Source: Pantoea sp050157905
Lineage (GTDB): Bacteria > Pseudomonadota > Gammaproteobacteria > Enterobacterales > Enterobacteriaceae
Assembly: GCF_050157905.1 (NCBI RefSeq)
Contig: NZ_JBKIWZ010000001.1
Span: 2,666,001 to 2,730,000, forward strand
Length of the DNA stretch: 64,000 nt
Reading direction: 5' to 3'
Shown here: one piece after another, positions 17,413 to 25,940 of the stretch
How positions within the stretch are numbered: position 1 is the first letter of the stretch
How the letters are laid out: the number at the start of each line of letters is the position of its first letter
Translations under genes and position numbers: made by a program
Notes under the pieces: generated by a model
Databases searched by the model: none
The model's input: the letters and a program-made list of their open reading frames with translations, nothing else
What the model was told of the DNA's origin: nothing

Positions 17413-18323
17413 GCCACCCCCTGATCGCCCGCCACGGAAATGTCCGTACCGGTGCAGTAACCCGCCTGCGTGCGGTCCATGATGATGTCCTCCGCCGGTT
17501 CGGTGATTTCCACCCAGTCCACACCGGCCACACGCATCACCGCCCCGTAGGACTCACGCCGCACGCTGCGCCCCAGCTTTTTCTGTTCGGTAAGGTAAGC
17601 CGCCAGATTAGCGTTTGCCGCCTCAAGGCAGGGACCGGCGGCCACGCCGTCGAACAGGTGCAGCCTTGCCTTCACGCTGTAGTTGCGAATAGTCGCCCTC
17701 TGAACCGTCACACGGTCGGCCATCGGGCGCACGCTGTCGGCGCTCAGTGCTGTGTCCACTGTAGTCAGCAAATCCGCTGCCGCCGTGCCGTCGCCGTCGC
17801 GGCTCAGGACAGTGATCAGGACTGTCGCCGGTGACGGGCTGATGGCGGACACGTCCTGCACCCGGCCATCGGCGCTTTTAGCGTGAAACTCATACGCGCC
17901 CGTCGGTCCGGCCACGCTCAGCCCCTCAAACGCCTCCGGCACTCGCACGCGCAGTGCGTCGTCTGACTCCATCACTGCATCCACCGGCGGCACCGCGTCG
18001 GGATTAGCTGGCGTAATGGTCAGGCGCTTCACGTTATTGCGGGCGGCCTGCTGGTCCAGATCGCTGCCGATGGCGTAGGCCACCATCACCGCCTGCGCCG
18101 CCTCGTTAATGCGCTGGCGCAACAGGATTTCGCGGTAGGTGCTTTCCTGCAGGCTTTTCACAATCGGCTCAGACTCCAGCGCCAGCACGCGGCGCATGGC
18201 GGCCTGTTCATCCGCCGGATAAAGCGCAATCAGCGCCTCTTTACGCTCTGCCAGCAGTGTTTCAAAGTCCGGCACCTCAATAATCTGCGGCGCAGGCAAC
18301 TGGGAAAGGTCAATTACTGCCAC
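17409..18323 (-). CDS. J: Baseplate wedge protein gpJ
   Basis: The 304-residue protein matches P2 gpJ, a T4 gp6-like baseplate wedge subunit (FETLLAERKEALIALYP near the start, EPIVKSLQESTYREILLRQRINEA after it). The start codon is GTG and overlaps the end of W, consistent with coupled translation in V-W-J-I-H-G. Confidence 0.94.
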   Translation of the reverse strand: MAVIDLSQLPAPQIIEVPDFETLLAERKEALIALYPADEQAAMRRVLALESEPIVKSLQESTYREILLRQRINEAAQAVMVAYAIGSDLDQQAARNNVKRLTITPANPDAVPPVDAVMESDDALRVRVPEAFEGLSVAGPTGAYEFHAKSADGRVQDVSAISPSPATVLITVLSRDGDGTAAADLLTTVDTALSADSVRPMADRVTVQRATIRNYSVKARLHLFDGVAAGPCLEAANANLAAYLTEQKKLGRSVRRESYGAVMRVAGVDWVEITEPAEDIIMDRTQAGYCTGTDISVAGDQGVA

Positions 18324-18666
18324 TGTTCACCCCCGTTGGTACAGACATGGCAACCGGCGAACCGTCATCCCGCTGGCCGGTCAGCTCAACCACCATAGAG
18401 CCGTCAAAGTCGCTGGTAATGTTTACGGTGCTCAGCCTCACGCGAGGTTCCCAGCGGCTGATAGCGACATACACTGCCGCCATTACCTGCAGGCGGATCA
18501 CGTCGTTCTGTGGCTGGTCAATCAGCACCGACAGCAGCGAGCCGTAATCACGCCGGGCGATGCGGCTGCCTTCCGGGGTGATCAGGATGTCGCGCATGCT
18601 CTGCCGGATGTGATCGATGTCGGTAATGGCTTCGCCGGTGTCGCGGTTCATGCCGAGATACATCAT
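18310..18666 (-). CDS. W: Baseplate protein gpW (T4 gp25-like lysozyme fold)
   Basis: The 118-residue protein has the gp25-like signature GSRIARRDYGSLLSVLIDQP. gp25-type proteins are core wedge components that join sheath and baseplate. Its ATG overlaps the V stop (ATGA). Confidence 0.94.
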   Translation of the reverse strand: MMYLGMNRDTGEAITDIDHIRQSMRDILITPEGSRIARRDYGSLLSVLIDQPQNDVIRLQVMAAVYVAISRWEPRVRLSTVNITSDFDGSMVVELTGQRDDGSPVAMSVPTGVNSGSN

Positions 18667-19241
18667 TGCGGGCCTCCTGACATATCGCCGCCACTCTTAA
18701 CTTTGTCGTGTAAGTGCTTATCAGCAATCACGCCGTTAGAACTCATTGAACCGCCGCCGTGTGTCACATCTCCGTTCATCGTGGTATCACCGTTGATCCG
18801 TGTCTGGCTGGCCTCTATCCCCAGCGCATCGGTGATCAGCTGAATGCCGTCCGCCGCTTCAATGCGCACGCTTTTGATGTTTTTTATCAGCAGCTGGCCG
18901 GTTTCCGGCTCGTACTGAAACCAGCCACCGTCCTTAAACACGGTGGTGGTGCCGTCTTCCGAGTAGTCAGGCGGCGGGAAGGCTTCGGAATAAATGGCAG
19001 GCAGCGCAAAGGCAGTTTCAAGATTGCCGCCCAGGCTCAGCAGCACAACCTGCTCCCCGACGGTGGGTTTCCACCACGTGCGGGTGCTACCGGCGCGCAG
19101 GGTGAGCCAGTTAATCCAGTTGGTTTCTAGGTCACCCGTTTTCACCCGGCACAGCCAGTTCACCGGATCAACTTCGGACACTGTGCCGGTGCGGATCAGG
19201 TTAGTGATAAGGCGCATAATTTCGGTAAGTTGTGTATTCAT
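18663..19241 (-). CDS. V: Baseplate spike protein gpV
   Basis: The membrane-piercing spike has 192 residues from the ATG at 19241 (MNTQLTEIMRLI), which aligns with the P2 gpV start. Motifs include RTWWKPTVGEQVVLLSLGG in the OB-fold part. Near the C-terminus, H176-L-H178 form the HxH motif that holds iron at the needle tip in P2 gpV. V heads the late operon V-W-J-I-H-G. No clear Shine-Dalgarno sequence precedes the ATG, and the Ogr site is exactly 55.5 bp upstream. Confidence 0.93.
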   Translation of the reverse strand: MNTQLTEIMRLITNLIRTGTVSEVDPVNWLCRVKTGDLETNWINWLTLRAGSTRTWWKPTVGEQVVLLSLGGNLETAFALPAIYSEAFPPPDYSEDGTTTVFKDGGWFQYEPETGQLLIKNIKSVRIEAADGIQLITDALGIEASQTRINGDTTMNGDVTHGGGSMSSNGVIADKHLHDKVKSGGDMSGGPQ

Positions 19242-19287
19242 GCCATTACATTGCAACGGCTCAAAAATTCTGGCATCAATAATGTGT

Positions 19288-19305
19288 TGTGTGGTGATTC
19301 GTACA
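19288..19305 (-). promoter_or_regulatory. Ogr-binding site of the V late promoter
   Basis: TGT-N12-ACA lies 55.5 bp (centre to ATG) upstream of V on the minus strand. It matches the P2 late activator element. It also lies just before the plus-strand accessory gene, whose control could therefore be affected. Confidence 0.72.
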
Positions 19306-19332
19306 AAAGCTATTGCAAAAAATGAGGTATAA

Positions 19333-19803
19333 GTGGACGCTAGATTAGGCTTACCCAAAAGGTTTCTTATAACATTACTGTCACTTGTTGCGCTGACGAT
19401 GGTGCTCTGGTTCATAAGCAAAAATAAAGCAGATCAGTTGATGATAATCTGCCTTTCGCTTCTATTGTTTTTTTCGGCTATACATGGCGCACTTCTGATA
19501 AGAATGGGTAATTTTGACGTTTATAAAAATGCCTTAAATGCCATATGGAACATTTACACAGCTTGCGCCTTTATTTATGGTATTTACATAATAATTAATT
19601 ATTCAGCCACCGGACTTAATAACCCGGAAGACATCATTAAAATGGTAACAACTAAAACTTTCCTAATGATGCCTGTAATAATTTCCCTAGGCGCTGTCTG
19701 TATAGTTCGCGCTGGTTATTCGGTTGCAGAAATATTCAAAGTCCAGATTATTCAAAGTAAAAAAAATCGGGCCGAATACCAACAGTGTAAAATAGCCGAC
19801 TAA
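19333..19803 (+). CDS. Predicted membrane protein, reverse-strand accessory gene between V and S
   Basis: I do not recognise this 156-residue protein. It has about four hydrophobic segments (FLITLLSLVALTMVLWFI, LMIICLSLLLFFSAIHGALL, IYTACAFIYGIYIIINYSA, FLMMPVIISLGAVCIVRAGY). The GTG start is supported by GAGGT five bases upstream. It is AT-rich, opposes the flanking late genes and lies where P2 carries the accessory ORF30 between S and V. Expression during lysogeny and a role in host conversion are inferred from this setting. Confidence 0.75.
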   Translation: MDARLGLPKRFLITLLSLVALTMVLWFISKNKADQLMIICLSLLLFFSAIHGALLIRMGNFDVYKNALNAIWNIYTACAFIYGIYIIINYSATGLNNPEDIIKMVTTKTFLMMPVIISLGAVCIVRAGYSVAEIFKVQIIQSKKNRAEYQQCKIAD

Positions 19804-19811
19804 TCAAATGT

Positions 19812-20258
19812 CTATTGCGACAGCCATCGCAGCAGAGTTTCGCGCACCGTACTTTCCACGTCGCCGTTCACGCCCAGCAGCGGACGTTCCGCATATTTCA
19901 CCATCGGGCCGCGACGGCTTACCCGGTCCCGCAGGCCGTAATGATGGACGCGGGCCAGCTTCTGCACCGACGGAACAAAGGCAACTTCTGCGGCGTCTGC
20001 GCCTGCCTGCGCCTTGAAATATTTTGCCGTTTTCAGCTTCGCGAACATGCCGCGACGGATGCGCCCCTTTTTGCTGCGGGCGCTGACGCGGCGCGGCTCC
20101 CATGCGGTGCCGTCCGGGGAACGTTGTGCTGTGATGTTTGCCTGCTGAATGTGGCGCACGTCGCGTGCCACCTCTCGGAGCATCTTTTTCCGGGCCGCCG
20201 GTTCCAGCTGTGAGAGAAGCGCATCCAGCCAGGCATCCACTTCATGCAGTTCAGCCAT
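19812..20258 (-). CDS. S: Tail completion protein gpS
   Basis: The 148-residue protein matches the phage virion morphogenesis / gpS family that finishes the tail for head joining (LSQLEPAARKKMLREVARDVR near the start). It overlaps the end of R by eight bases, as expected in the P2 R-S pair. Confidence 0.92.
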   Translation of the reverse strand: MAELHEVDAWLDALLSQLEPAARKKMLREVARDVRHIQQANITAQRSPDGTAWEPRRVSARSKKGRIRRGMFAKLKTAKYFKAQAGADAAEVAFVPSVQKLARVHHYGLRDRVSRRGPMVKYAERPLLGVNGDVESTVRETLLRWLSQ

Positions 20259-20682
20259 GATTCACCGTCCAGAGCTCCTCCGGCGCGTCCGGTTCCGGCA
20301 CCGCCTCAATGCGTGCTTTGCCGTCCTCAATGGTGGCTATCACGCGCTCGGTCAGCTTCAGGTCCATGCTGATGTCACAGCGGTCATTCGCCAGAATATC
20401 GACCTCAAACGAAAACAGCCTTTCACGCGCCTCACTGTTCTGCAGCGCGTCAGGCTGGTTTTCCCGCAGCCACAAAAGCACCGGGGCCATCAGCAAATTC
20501 TGATCGCCGGTGAAGTCGGTGATCACTACGTTCAGCGTGTAGCGGTACTCCCACGACAGGGACGCGGCTGACGTGGCAATCAGCTGGCCGCTGTCCACGA
20601 ACAGGTGCAGGCGATCCGGGTTGTCGGCCACGTAGGGGACCGACTTATTCAGGGCGCTGCGTAAGAACTGTGGCTTGTTCAT
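20251..20682 (-). CDS. R: Tail completion protein gpR
   Basis: From the ATG at 20682 (MNKPQFLRSALNKSVPYV) the product has 143 residues and matches P2 gpR, a tail completion protein. The frame is open further upstream, but this start is the family start. It overlaps the end of the Rz1 gene. Confidence 0.92.
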   Translation of the reverse strand: MNKPQFLRSALNKSVPYVADNPDRLHLFVDSGQLIATSAASLSWEYRYTLNVVITDFTGDQNLLMAPVLLWLRENQPDALQNSEARERLFSFEVDILANDRCDISMDLKLTERVIATIEDGKARIEAVPEPDAPEELWTVNHG

Positions 20683-20929
20683 CGTCTTTTTCCTGACAGC
20701 TGATGATGGTATCGACCTTACCGGCACATGCCGCCCAGGCAGCCTCTGTTTCCTCAATCTGTGCCAGAAGATCGCCGTTAGTGCGCGGTCCTGCCGGGTC
20801 CAGCTGGCAACGGGTGATTTTCGGGCAGCCACTGACGGTAAGATTCACCTCCTGCGAGGGCCGGTCGCTGGCGCAGCCGGACAACAGGATCAGGCAGAGC
20901 GGTATCGCTCCAGCGGCGAAGGTTTTCAT
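20645..20929 (-). CDS. lysC: Outer-membrane spanin lipoprotein Rz1 (LysC)
   Basis: The frame encodes a short lipoprotein: a hydrophobic signal followed by the lipobox LLSGC with the lipidated cysteine at residue 19 from the ATG at 20929. A GTG at 20935 is an alternative start. It starts inside the Rz gene in another frame, the usual nested Rz/Rz1 layout. Rz1 pairs with Rz across the periplasm and fuses the membranes at lysis. Confidence 0.88.
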   Translation of the reverse strand: MKTFAAGAIPLCLILLSGCASDRPSQEVNLTVSGCPKITRCQLDPAGPRTNGDLLAQIEETEAAWAACAGKVDTIISCQEKDDEQATVLTQRPE

Positions 20930-21206
20930 TTTCACGTTTCAGTTCCTCAATCTTTCTCTGCCGGTCGCGCAGCAGCTGGCCGTTGCGTTCGGCGGCGGCG
21001 TAAAGCTGCGTCTGCGCCTGGCTGCTGGTCTGCGTCAGGATATTCAGGGCAATCAGCTGGCTGTTTTTCTGGCTCAGCTTTTTGCCCTGGCCCTCAATGG
21101 TGGTCTGCTGCGCATCAATCCTGCCGTGGGCGCTGCTCAGCCGGTAAGACTGCACGCCGGTGACAAGCAGCAGGATCAGCACGATAACTGCCAGTGCGCG
21201 CGTCAA
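20778..21206 (-). CDS. lysB: Inner-membrane spanin Rz (LysB)
   Basis: The 142-residue protein has one N-terminal membrane helix (ALAVIVLILLLVTGVQSY) and a long coiled-coil periplasmic part rich in Q, K, E and R. This is the Rz architecture. It overlaps the antiholin gene start-to-stop (ATGA) and contains the start of Rz1. Confidence 0.88.
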   Translation of the reverse strand: MTRALAVIVLILLLVTGVQSYRLSSAHGRIDAQQTTIEGQGKKLSQKNSQLIALNILTQTSSQAQTQLYAAAERNGQLLRDRQRKIEELKRENENLRRWSDTALPDPVVRLRQRPALAGGESYRQWLPENHPLPAGPGRTAH

Positions 21207-21598
21207 GCTGCGGCCCGTTCAGGCTCTGCCAGCTGACGCCGCATAATGGAGAAAATCACCATCATCAGCAGGTAAAAGACCAGGGTGATAACCCAGCCGG
21301 AAAACGCCAGCGTCAGCACAATCAGCAGCTTGAGCACCCAGCCATAAATCCGCCCAATCAGAGAAGGCCTGTCCGGGACAAAGAACTTACGCAGTGCTGC
21401 CTTAAACTCCTGCCGTGCTTTGCCTTCTGCGTAAAGCGCCAGAACACTGCTGGCAGACAGTAACCCGGTGATGATATTTAAGAGCCACGTCACTGCTACA
21501 ACTACATTCACGGCAGCGCCCTGCGGATGATGTAATCCGGCCAGCACTACCATCAGATAAATAACCATTACCACCCAACCCGCTAATTTCTCTTTCAT
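21203..21598 (-). CDS. lysA: Putative antiholin LysA-type membrane protein
   Basis: This 131-residue protein, from the ATG at 21598 with GGAG upstream, has about four hydrophobic segments (GWVVMVIYLMVVLAGL, VVVAVTWLLNIITGLL, LLIVLTLAFSGWVI, YLLMMVIFSIM). It lies between endolysin K and Rz, the position of P2 lysA, which adjusts lysis timing. The function is from synteny. Confidence 0.78.
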   Translation of the reverse strand: MKEKLAGWVVMVIYLMVVLAGLHHPQGAAVNVVVAVTWLLNIITGLLSASSVLALYAEGKARQEFKAALRKFFVPDRPSLIGRIYGWVLKLLIVLTLAFSGWVITLVFYLLMMVIFSIMRRQLAEPERAAA

Positions 21599-21602
21599 CT
21601 GC

Positions 21603-22112
21603 TCAGACTCCTTTAAGGCACCATGCCAGCTCACGCCCGCGCCGGTTATCCAGCCCCTGATTAAATACGCCGTTCACGTACACCCAGCGCGGCAGCTGAT
21701 AACACGCCTCGCGCCACTGGCCCTCTTTCAGCAACGACACCATCGTGGAGCCGCACACATTGCCGGTGCCAACGTTGAACGCCAGCGACACCAGCGCGTC
21801 ATAAACCTGCTGCGGCATGGAAACCGCCACGCAGCGCGCCAGTGCCGCCTCAGTGCGCAACACGTTGGTGATGAAATTCCCCGCCGCCTGCCGTTCCGTG
21901 ATGGACTTACCCGGCACCACGCCGGACGTGTTGCCTATCCCGTCGGTCCAATTTCCCGCGCTGCACTGGTACGGCTGCAGGCGGCAGCCCTCATAGTCGG
22001 CAATCAGCCGCAGCCCCTCGACGGAGGTGTGCAGCTGCTGAAAGCCGGGCATTGATGCGGCCAGCGCCAGCACCACGCCCACGGCGCAGCGTTTAACGGT
22101 CTGCAGATTCAT
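21603..22112 (-). CDS. K: Endolysin gpK (GH24 lysozyme with signal-anchor)
   Basis: The 169-residue lysozyme has the GH24 catalytic pattern E41-8aa-C50-5aa-T56, with cysteine replacing the usual aspartate, as in other SAR endolysins. The N-terminus is a weakly hydrophobic, alanine-rich segment (CAVGVVLALAASMPG), consistent with a signal-arrest-release anchor rather than holin-dependent export. Its start overlaps the holin gene. It cuts peptidoglycan at lysis. Confidence 0.92.
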   Translation of the reverse strand: MNLQTVKRCAVGVVLALAASMPGFQQLHTSVEGLRLIADYEGCRLQPYQCSAGNWTDGIGNTSGVVPGKSITERQAAGNFITNVLRTEAALARCVAVSMPQQVYDALVSLAFNVGTGNVCGSTMVSLLKEGQWREACYQLPRWVYVNGVFNQGLDNRRGRELAWCLKGV

Positions 22113-22305
22113 ATTCCCCCCGCGTAATGCGCCCGCTTGCCAGAAGCTGATAGGTTTTGTGTTTGTAGTACCAGCTGATAAGCGCCATCAGCAGGCCGAT
22201 AAGCACACCGGCCACGGTGGACATGTCTTTCAGGTCCATGCCGCCAAGCCACGCCATCACCACCGCAATGCACCAGGTTAAAAAGGTGCTGATTTTTTCC
22301 CACAT
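22093..22305 (-). CDS. Y: Putative holin gpY
   Basis: The 70-residue protein has two hydrophobic helices (FLTWCIAVVMAWLGGM and AGVLIGLLMALISWYY) and a charged C-terminus, the class II holin or pinholin form. It lies immediately before the SAR endolysin gene, with overlap. Pinholins usually accompany SAR endolysins, which supports the call. Confidence 0.82.
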   Translation of the reverse strand: MWEKISTFLTWCIAVVMAWLGGMDLKDMSTVAGVLIGLLMALISWYYKHKTYQLLASGRITRGEYESADR

Positions 22306-22308
22306 GAT

Positions 22309-22512
22309 TCAGTCCCAAAGCTGGACGGCCTGCACGGTGGCCGTCGCTGTCACGTCCGGCAGCTCCACCTCCAGCCCGTGCGGTAAGAGGGGGCCGTGCT
22401 CCGCCAGCCCCGGATTTGCCTGCAGCACCTGTTCCGTCATGCCCTGCGTGCGCCCGTAGTGACGCCAGCAGAGTGCGTCCACCGTGTCATACTGCTGCGC
22501 ACGCACTTTCAT
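22309..22512 (-). CDS. X: Tail protein gpX (LysM-like)
   Basis: The 67-residue product is the same length as P2 gpX and opens MKVRAQQYDTVDALCWRHYG, typical of tail protein X with its LysM-like fold. It overlaps the L stop as ATGA. P2 gpX is a minor tail component. Confidence 0.92.
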   Translation of the reverse strand: MKVRAQQYDTVDALCWRHYGRTQGMTEQVLQANPGLAEHGPLLPHGLEVELPDVTATATVQAVQLWD

Positions 22513-22976
22513 CAGATAAGCTCCACGGTGCAGTGCGGCATGTCCTGCACGCGACTGACGGCCCAGCGCGCATCGCGCCACAGGTCGCCGCTGGCATCAG
22601 CCAGTTCTTCCCCGCGCTTCACGGCGGCTGCGGTGGCGTCAAAATCCTGATAGCGCTCGTTCAGCACCGCGCGCGTCCAGCACCACACCGCATTTTCATA
22701 GTGATGCAGCCGTACGCTTACACCGGCCAGCTTCTCAGCCGGAACATCGGCCAGGCCGTTATGCCCGGCCAGCTCCTGCCGCTCACGCCACGGATAAAGC
22801 TCTGCGTTGACCTCCGCCATTGCAGTAAGCACCACCTGACGCAGACGCTCCGGTGTCACGGTGCCGTCAACGCGCATGACGCTGCGGAACTTCGCCAGAT
22901 CAACGTCCGGCCAGAATGAATTGTTGGGGATGATGTCCGGCGCTGCCGTCGCCTTCTGTGGCGCGATAAATTCCAT
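22512..22976 (-). CDS. L: Head completion protein gpL
   Basis: From the ATG at 22976 (MEFIAPQK) the product has 154 residues and matches the P2 gpL head completion/stabilisation family (NNSFWPDVDLAKFRSVMRVDG). It has GGAG upstream. It closes the filled head before tail attachment. The gene follows M and precedes X, as in P2. Confidence 0.92.
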   Translation of the reverse strand: MEFIAPQKATAAPDIIPNNSFWPDVDLAKFRSVMRVDGTVTPERLRQVVLTAMAEVNAELYPWRERQELAGHNGLADVPAEKLAGVSVRLHHYENAVWCWTRAVLNERYQDFDATAAAVKRGEELADASGDLWRDARWAVSRVQDMPHCTVELI

Positions 22977-23075
22977 TGCTCTGTTACTCCTGAATAGGTG
23001 GGCGGTGGACGGGGTTTTGATGCGGCGCTGCCTGTCGCCACCCCGTGCCGCCCCGCGCGTGGGCACGTCCGGTTA

Positions 23076-23720
23076 TCAGCTGGCGTTACGGATCTTCCGC
23101 TCCAGCTGCTCAATGTCTTTTTTAACGCCGCACTTCTCGTCCAGCTGCAGGGCACGCTTCAGATGGTTCAGCGCGGATGCAGGGTTGCTTTCCGTCAGCA
23201 CCCAGCCGATGGACTTATGCAGACGGGCACGCGACTGATCGGGCATGTCGTGTGCGTCGACCACCTCCAGCGCCTCCAGCAGCAGGGCCGGATCAAAAGG
23301 CGTCTTTGCCAGGATGGCAGCCTTTGCCGCGTCGGCAATTTCTTCTGCCAGCACCGTCGCCGTGGTGCGGCTTCCCAGCGGCATCGCCCAGCTGTGCTTC
23401 AGCGCGTGGCGGCCAATCGCGAGCGCACCGGCATAGTCACCGGCGTCAACGCGCCAGAGCATCACGTACATCAGCACGTCGTCCTGCTGCGCGCCGTCGG
23501 CGCTCAGCACGCCCTCAGCCCAGGCAGCGTACTTCGGCAGCACCTCCACCTTGATTTCGGCCTTTCGGACGTTGGACTGAATGCCCTTGAGGCGGCGGCG
23601 GTCTTCGTTCAGCTGCAGCAGCATCAGGTCATAGCCCTTTGTGCTGCGGCCACTGCCGACCGACCGGGCGGCCTCCTGTGCCTGAATAAAGCGCGTATGC
23701 GCGCGGAAAGGATTGGTCAC
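23076..23720 (-). CDS. M: Terminase small subunit gpM
   Basis: The 214-residue protein matches P2 gpM, the small terminase subunit involved in cos recognition and cutting. The opening TNPFRAHTRFIQAQEAA and the segment YDLMLLQLNEDRRRLKGIQS are family features. The start codon is GTG, three bases after the N stop. It works with gpP at the cos site. Confidence 0.94.
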   Translation of the reverse strand: MTNPFRAHTRFIQAQEAARSVGSGRSTKGYDLMLLQLNEDRRRLKGIQSNVRKAEIKVEVLPKYAAWAEGVLSADGAQQDDVLMYVMLWRVDAGDYAGALAIGRHALKHSWAMPLGSRTTATVLAEEIADAAKAAILAKTPFDPALLLEALEVVDAHDMPDQSRARLHKSIGWVLTESNPASALNHLKRALQLDEKCGVKKDIEQLERKIRNAS

Positions 23721-23723
23721 GGG

Positions 23724-24896
23724 TTACGCTCCGGCGTTCTGGTCAGCGCCAGCGCTGCCGGTTGAGTCATCCGCGCCGCTCATGGACTTCACCACGCTGG
23801 CCGCCACGGCGGCGATGCGTGCGATTTCCGCTTCGCTCATTTCGCCCGGCTCTTTCTCCGGCTCCTGCTCCAGCAGCTCGATGTTTTCCACCAGGCAGGT
23901 ACAGTCGTAGTCCTCAACCACGTAAGCCTCGTTAACCGACTCAAGGTTTTCGATGCGGTCACGTTTCGGGTTGTCGATGATCGAGCGGCGGCGCGTTTCT
24001 TCCTGCCAGTAGATGGACAGATTATCCAGGCGGGTGATCAGCAGCGCATTCGCCGGGAAGTACGGGGCGCGGACCGCCTGCAGGCCGCCGATGCGCTTCT
24101 GGCTGATGATCAGATCAGCGGCCAGCGCTTCAGTGTTGGGCTGGCTCTGGTTGACCAGCGGGAAATACTTATCAGCCAGCAGCTGGCGTCCGCAGATCAC
24201 CACCAGTTCGGTGTCGTCCTGATACTGCACGCCGATTTTTTCCGACACCGCGCCCATCACCACCGTGTCCAGGTTACGGAACAGGCCGTTTTTACCCACG
24301 GTGATTTTGTCCGACACCACCTTGCCATCGTCACCGATGTGCTGACCCAGCACCTGCGCCGGTTTTTCCTGGCGGATTTTTTCAAGCCAGCCAATATTCA
24401 CGTCCTGCAGCAGCGGGTTCTGCACGCGGTTGGAGGTTTTCTCACGCTTCAGGCCGTTGAAGCCGATCATGATGCGGTCCAGCGCCTGACGCTTCACGAT
24501 GGCGTCACGGATGCGCACCTGGAAATCGCTGAACTTCGCCCACATGTCCAGCTTTGAATAAGGCAGCGCCGTGTCAAAGTTGGTCTGCGTGCATTTGTAG
24601 CCATCGCCGTCGATATAGGTCGGATCGGTCGGCTCGCGCTCTTTCTGGGTGGTATCGGTGGTGCCTGCAATGGTGGTGCCGATCCCCAGCCCCAGCCGTT
24701 CGCCGCTCTGCTCACTGACCGGCATGATGTTGATGGCCTGCAGGAACGCGGACGACTCCTGAATTTTGCTTTCCAGCGTCTGCGACACGGACGGCTCAAT
24801 GGTGAATTTGCTGTTCAGCGCGGACAGGTCAATCTTGTTGATTTCTGCCAGCACCGACATGTAAGCATTCAGCTTAAAACGGGTAGTATTTTTCAT
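23724..24896 (-). CDS. N: Major capsid protein gpN
   Basis: The 390-residue protein matches the P2 major capsid family (opening MKNTTRFKLNAYMSVLAEIN, with LPYSKLDMWAKFSDFQ in the middle). It has the HK97-type head role and is processed at its N-terminus by the gpO protease in P2. It follows O and precedes M. Confidence 0.96.
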   Translation of the reverse strand: MKNTTRFKLNAYMSVLAEINKIDLSALNSKFTIEPSVSQTLESKIQESSAFLQAINIMPVSEQSGERLGLGIGTTIAGTTDTTQKEREPTDPTYIDGDGYKCTQTNFDTALPYSKLDMWAKFSDFQVRIRDAIVKRQALDRIMIGFNGLKREKTSNRVQNPLLQDVNIGWLEKIRQEKPAQVLGQHIGDDGKVVSDKITVGKNGLFRNLDTVVMGAVSEKIGVQYQDDTELVVICGRQLLADKYFPLVNQSQPNTEALAADLIISQKRIGGLQAVRAPYFPANALLITRLDNLSIYWQEETRRRSIIDNPKRDRIENLESVNEAYVVEDYDCTCLVENIELLEQEPEKEPGEMSEAEIARIAAVAASVVKSMSGADDSTGSAGADQNAGA

Positions 24897-24940
24897 CGCT
24901 TCGCTTTCTCTGTTCGTTAAAAAGTTTTGCCGCCGCTGTA

Positions 24941-25798
24941 TCAGCAGTCGGTGCGCACTTCGCCGCCGCTGCCGTTACCCTGCGTACGCGGGCGGACCTG
25001 CTGGCGGCCATCTTCCCGGCTCAGCTGCTGCTGCAGTTCGGTGAAGTCCGCCTGCAGCTGTTCGCGCTTCAGCACTTCCTCGCCCAGCGCACTGCTGAAA
25101 TGTAATTTCAGGCTGGCGGCCTGTTCGCTCAGCGCCGTTTCAATGCGCGCGCTCAGGTCCTGCTGCTCGGTGGCGATAAGCTCAACGGCCTGATGCACGT
25201 CGCTGAAGCGCGCCGCGTCGGTCTGCTGCTGTCTGCTGAACATCGCCTTGATGCGGGTAAACAGGGCGGGCTTTTCATCTGCCACGTCCTCAAACTCGAT
25301 CAGGGTTTCTTCAGCGGCAGAGAAAACGTTGTCAGGATGTTGCTTGCGGTTTGCCAGCGGGTTCGCCCCGGCGCTGGCGCTGAACTGCAGCATTTCGGTG
25401 CCGAGGCTGGCCGGATCGTCGGTCACAGCAAGGCCAATCAGATAGGCCGCGCCGGTGTCTGCGAATTCCGGGCGGATTTCCATAGAGGTAAAGATTTTCT
25501 GCATGGTGCCGGTCAGCGTGACCAGCTCGTCAGTCGGGTTGATCAGGGCATACAGCCCCAGCCTGCCCTTCAGCGGGCCGTCGCTGATTTCTTCAGCGTC
25601 CAGCGCTTCCACTACGCCAAAGCGGCGAAACGGACTGTCTGGCGTGTAGCCCTTGATGTGCTCCATGTTGATCACGGCGGTGTACAGCTCAGGGCTGTAA
25701 TTTGCCGCCATCTGTTCAAGCCAGCTGCGCTCGATGGTGCGCCCGTCCGTGGTGGCACCTTCCACCCCGATACGAAAACGCTTTGCTTTCTTTGCCAT
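24941..25798 (-). CDS. O: Capsid scaffold and protease gpO
   Basis: From the ATG at 25798 (MAKKAKRFRIGVEG) the product has 285 residues, one more than P2 gpO. The N-terminal half is a serine protease with candidate triad D18, H47 and S105, matching the P2 triad in order and spacing. The C-terminal half is a helical scaffold that guides gpN assembly. A TGT-N12-ACA site lies 87.5 bp upstream of its start, shared with P. Confidence 0.94.
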   Translation of the reverse strand: MAKKAKRFRIGVEGATTDGRTIERSWLEQMAANYSPELYTAVINMEHIKGYTPDSPFRRFGVVEALDAEEISDGPLKGRLGLYALINPTDELVTLTGTMQKIFTSMEIRPEFADTGAAYLIGLAVTDDPASLGTEMLQFSASAGANPLANRKQHPDNVFSAAEETLIEFEDVADEKPALFTRIKAMFSRQQQTDAARFSDVHQAVELIATEQQDLSARIETALSEQAASLKLHFSSALGEEVLKREQLQADFTELQQQLSREDGRQQVRPRTQGNGSGGEVRTDC

Positions 25799-25876
25799 TG
25801 TCCAGGCTCCGGTCAGTAAAACTCTGTGAAGCTCTATGGTTGCGGCGTAGGGGGTATTGAAACAACGCGCGGACGT

Positions 25877-25894
25877 TGTGCGGGAAACCACACA
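25877..25894. promoter_or_regulatory. Ogr-binding site between divergent O and P
   Basis: TGT-N12-ACA lies in the O-P gap. The dyad element can serve both directions: its centre is 87.5 bp from the O ATG and 55.5 bp from the P ATG. A TATTTT -10-like box (25930-25935) precedes P. Confidence 0.78.
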
Positions 25895-25940
25895 ATGAGG
25901 GATGGCGGAAAAGGAAGCGGCGGGGCCGTATTTTGGCTGC

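Noticed and set aside
16274..17424. Long plus-strand frames opposite H and I
   Set aside because: They are GC-skew shadows of the compact, overlapping late genes and have no recognisable content.
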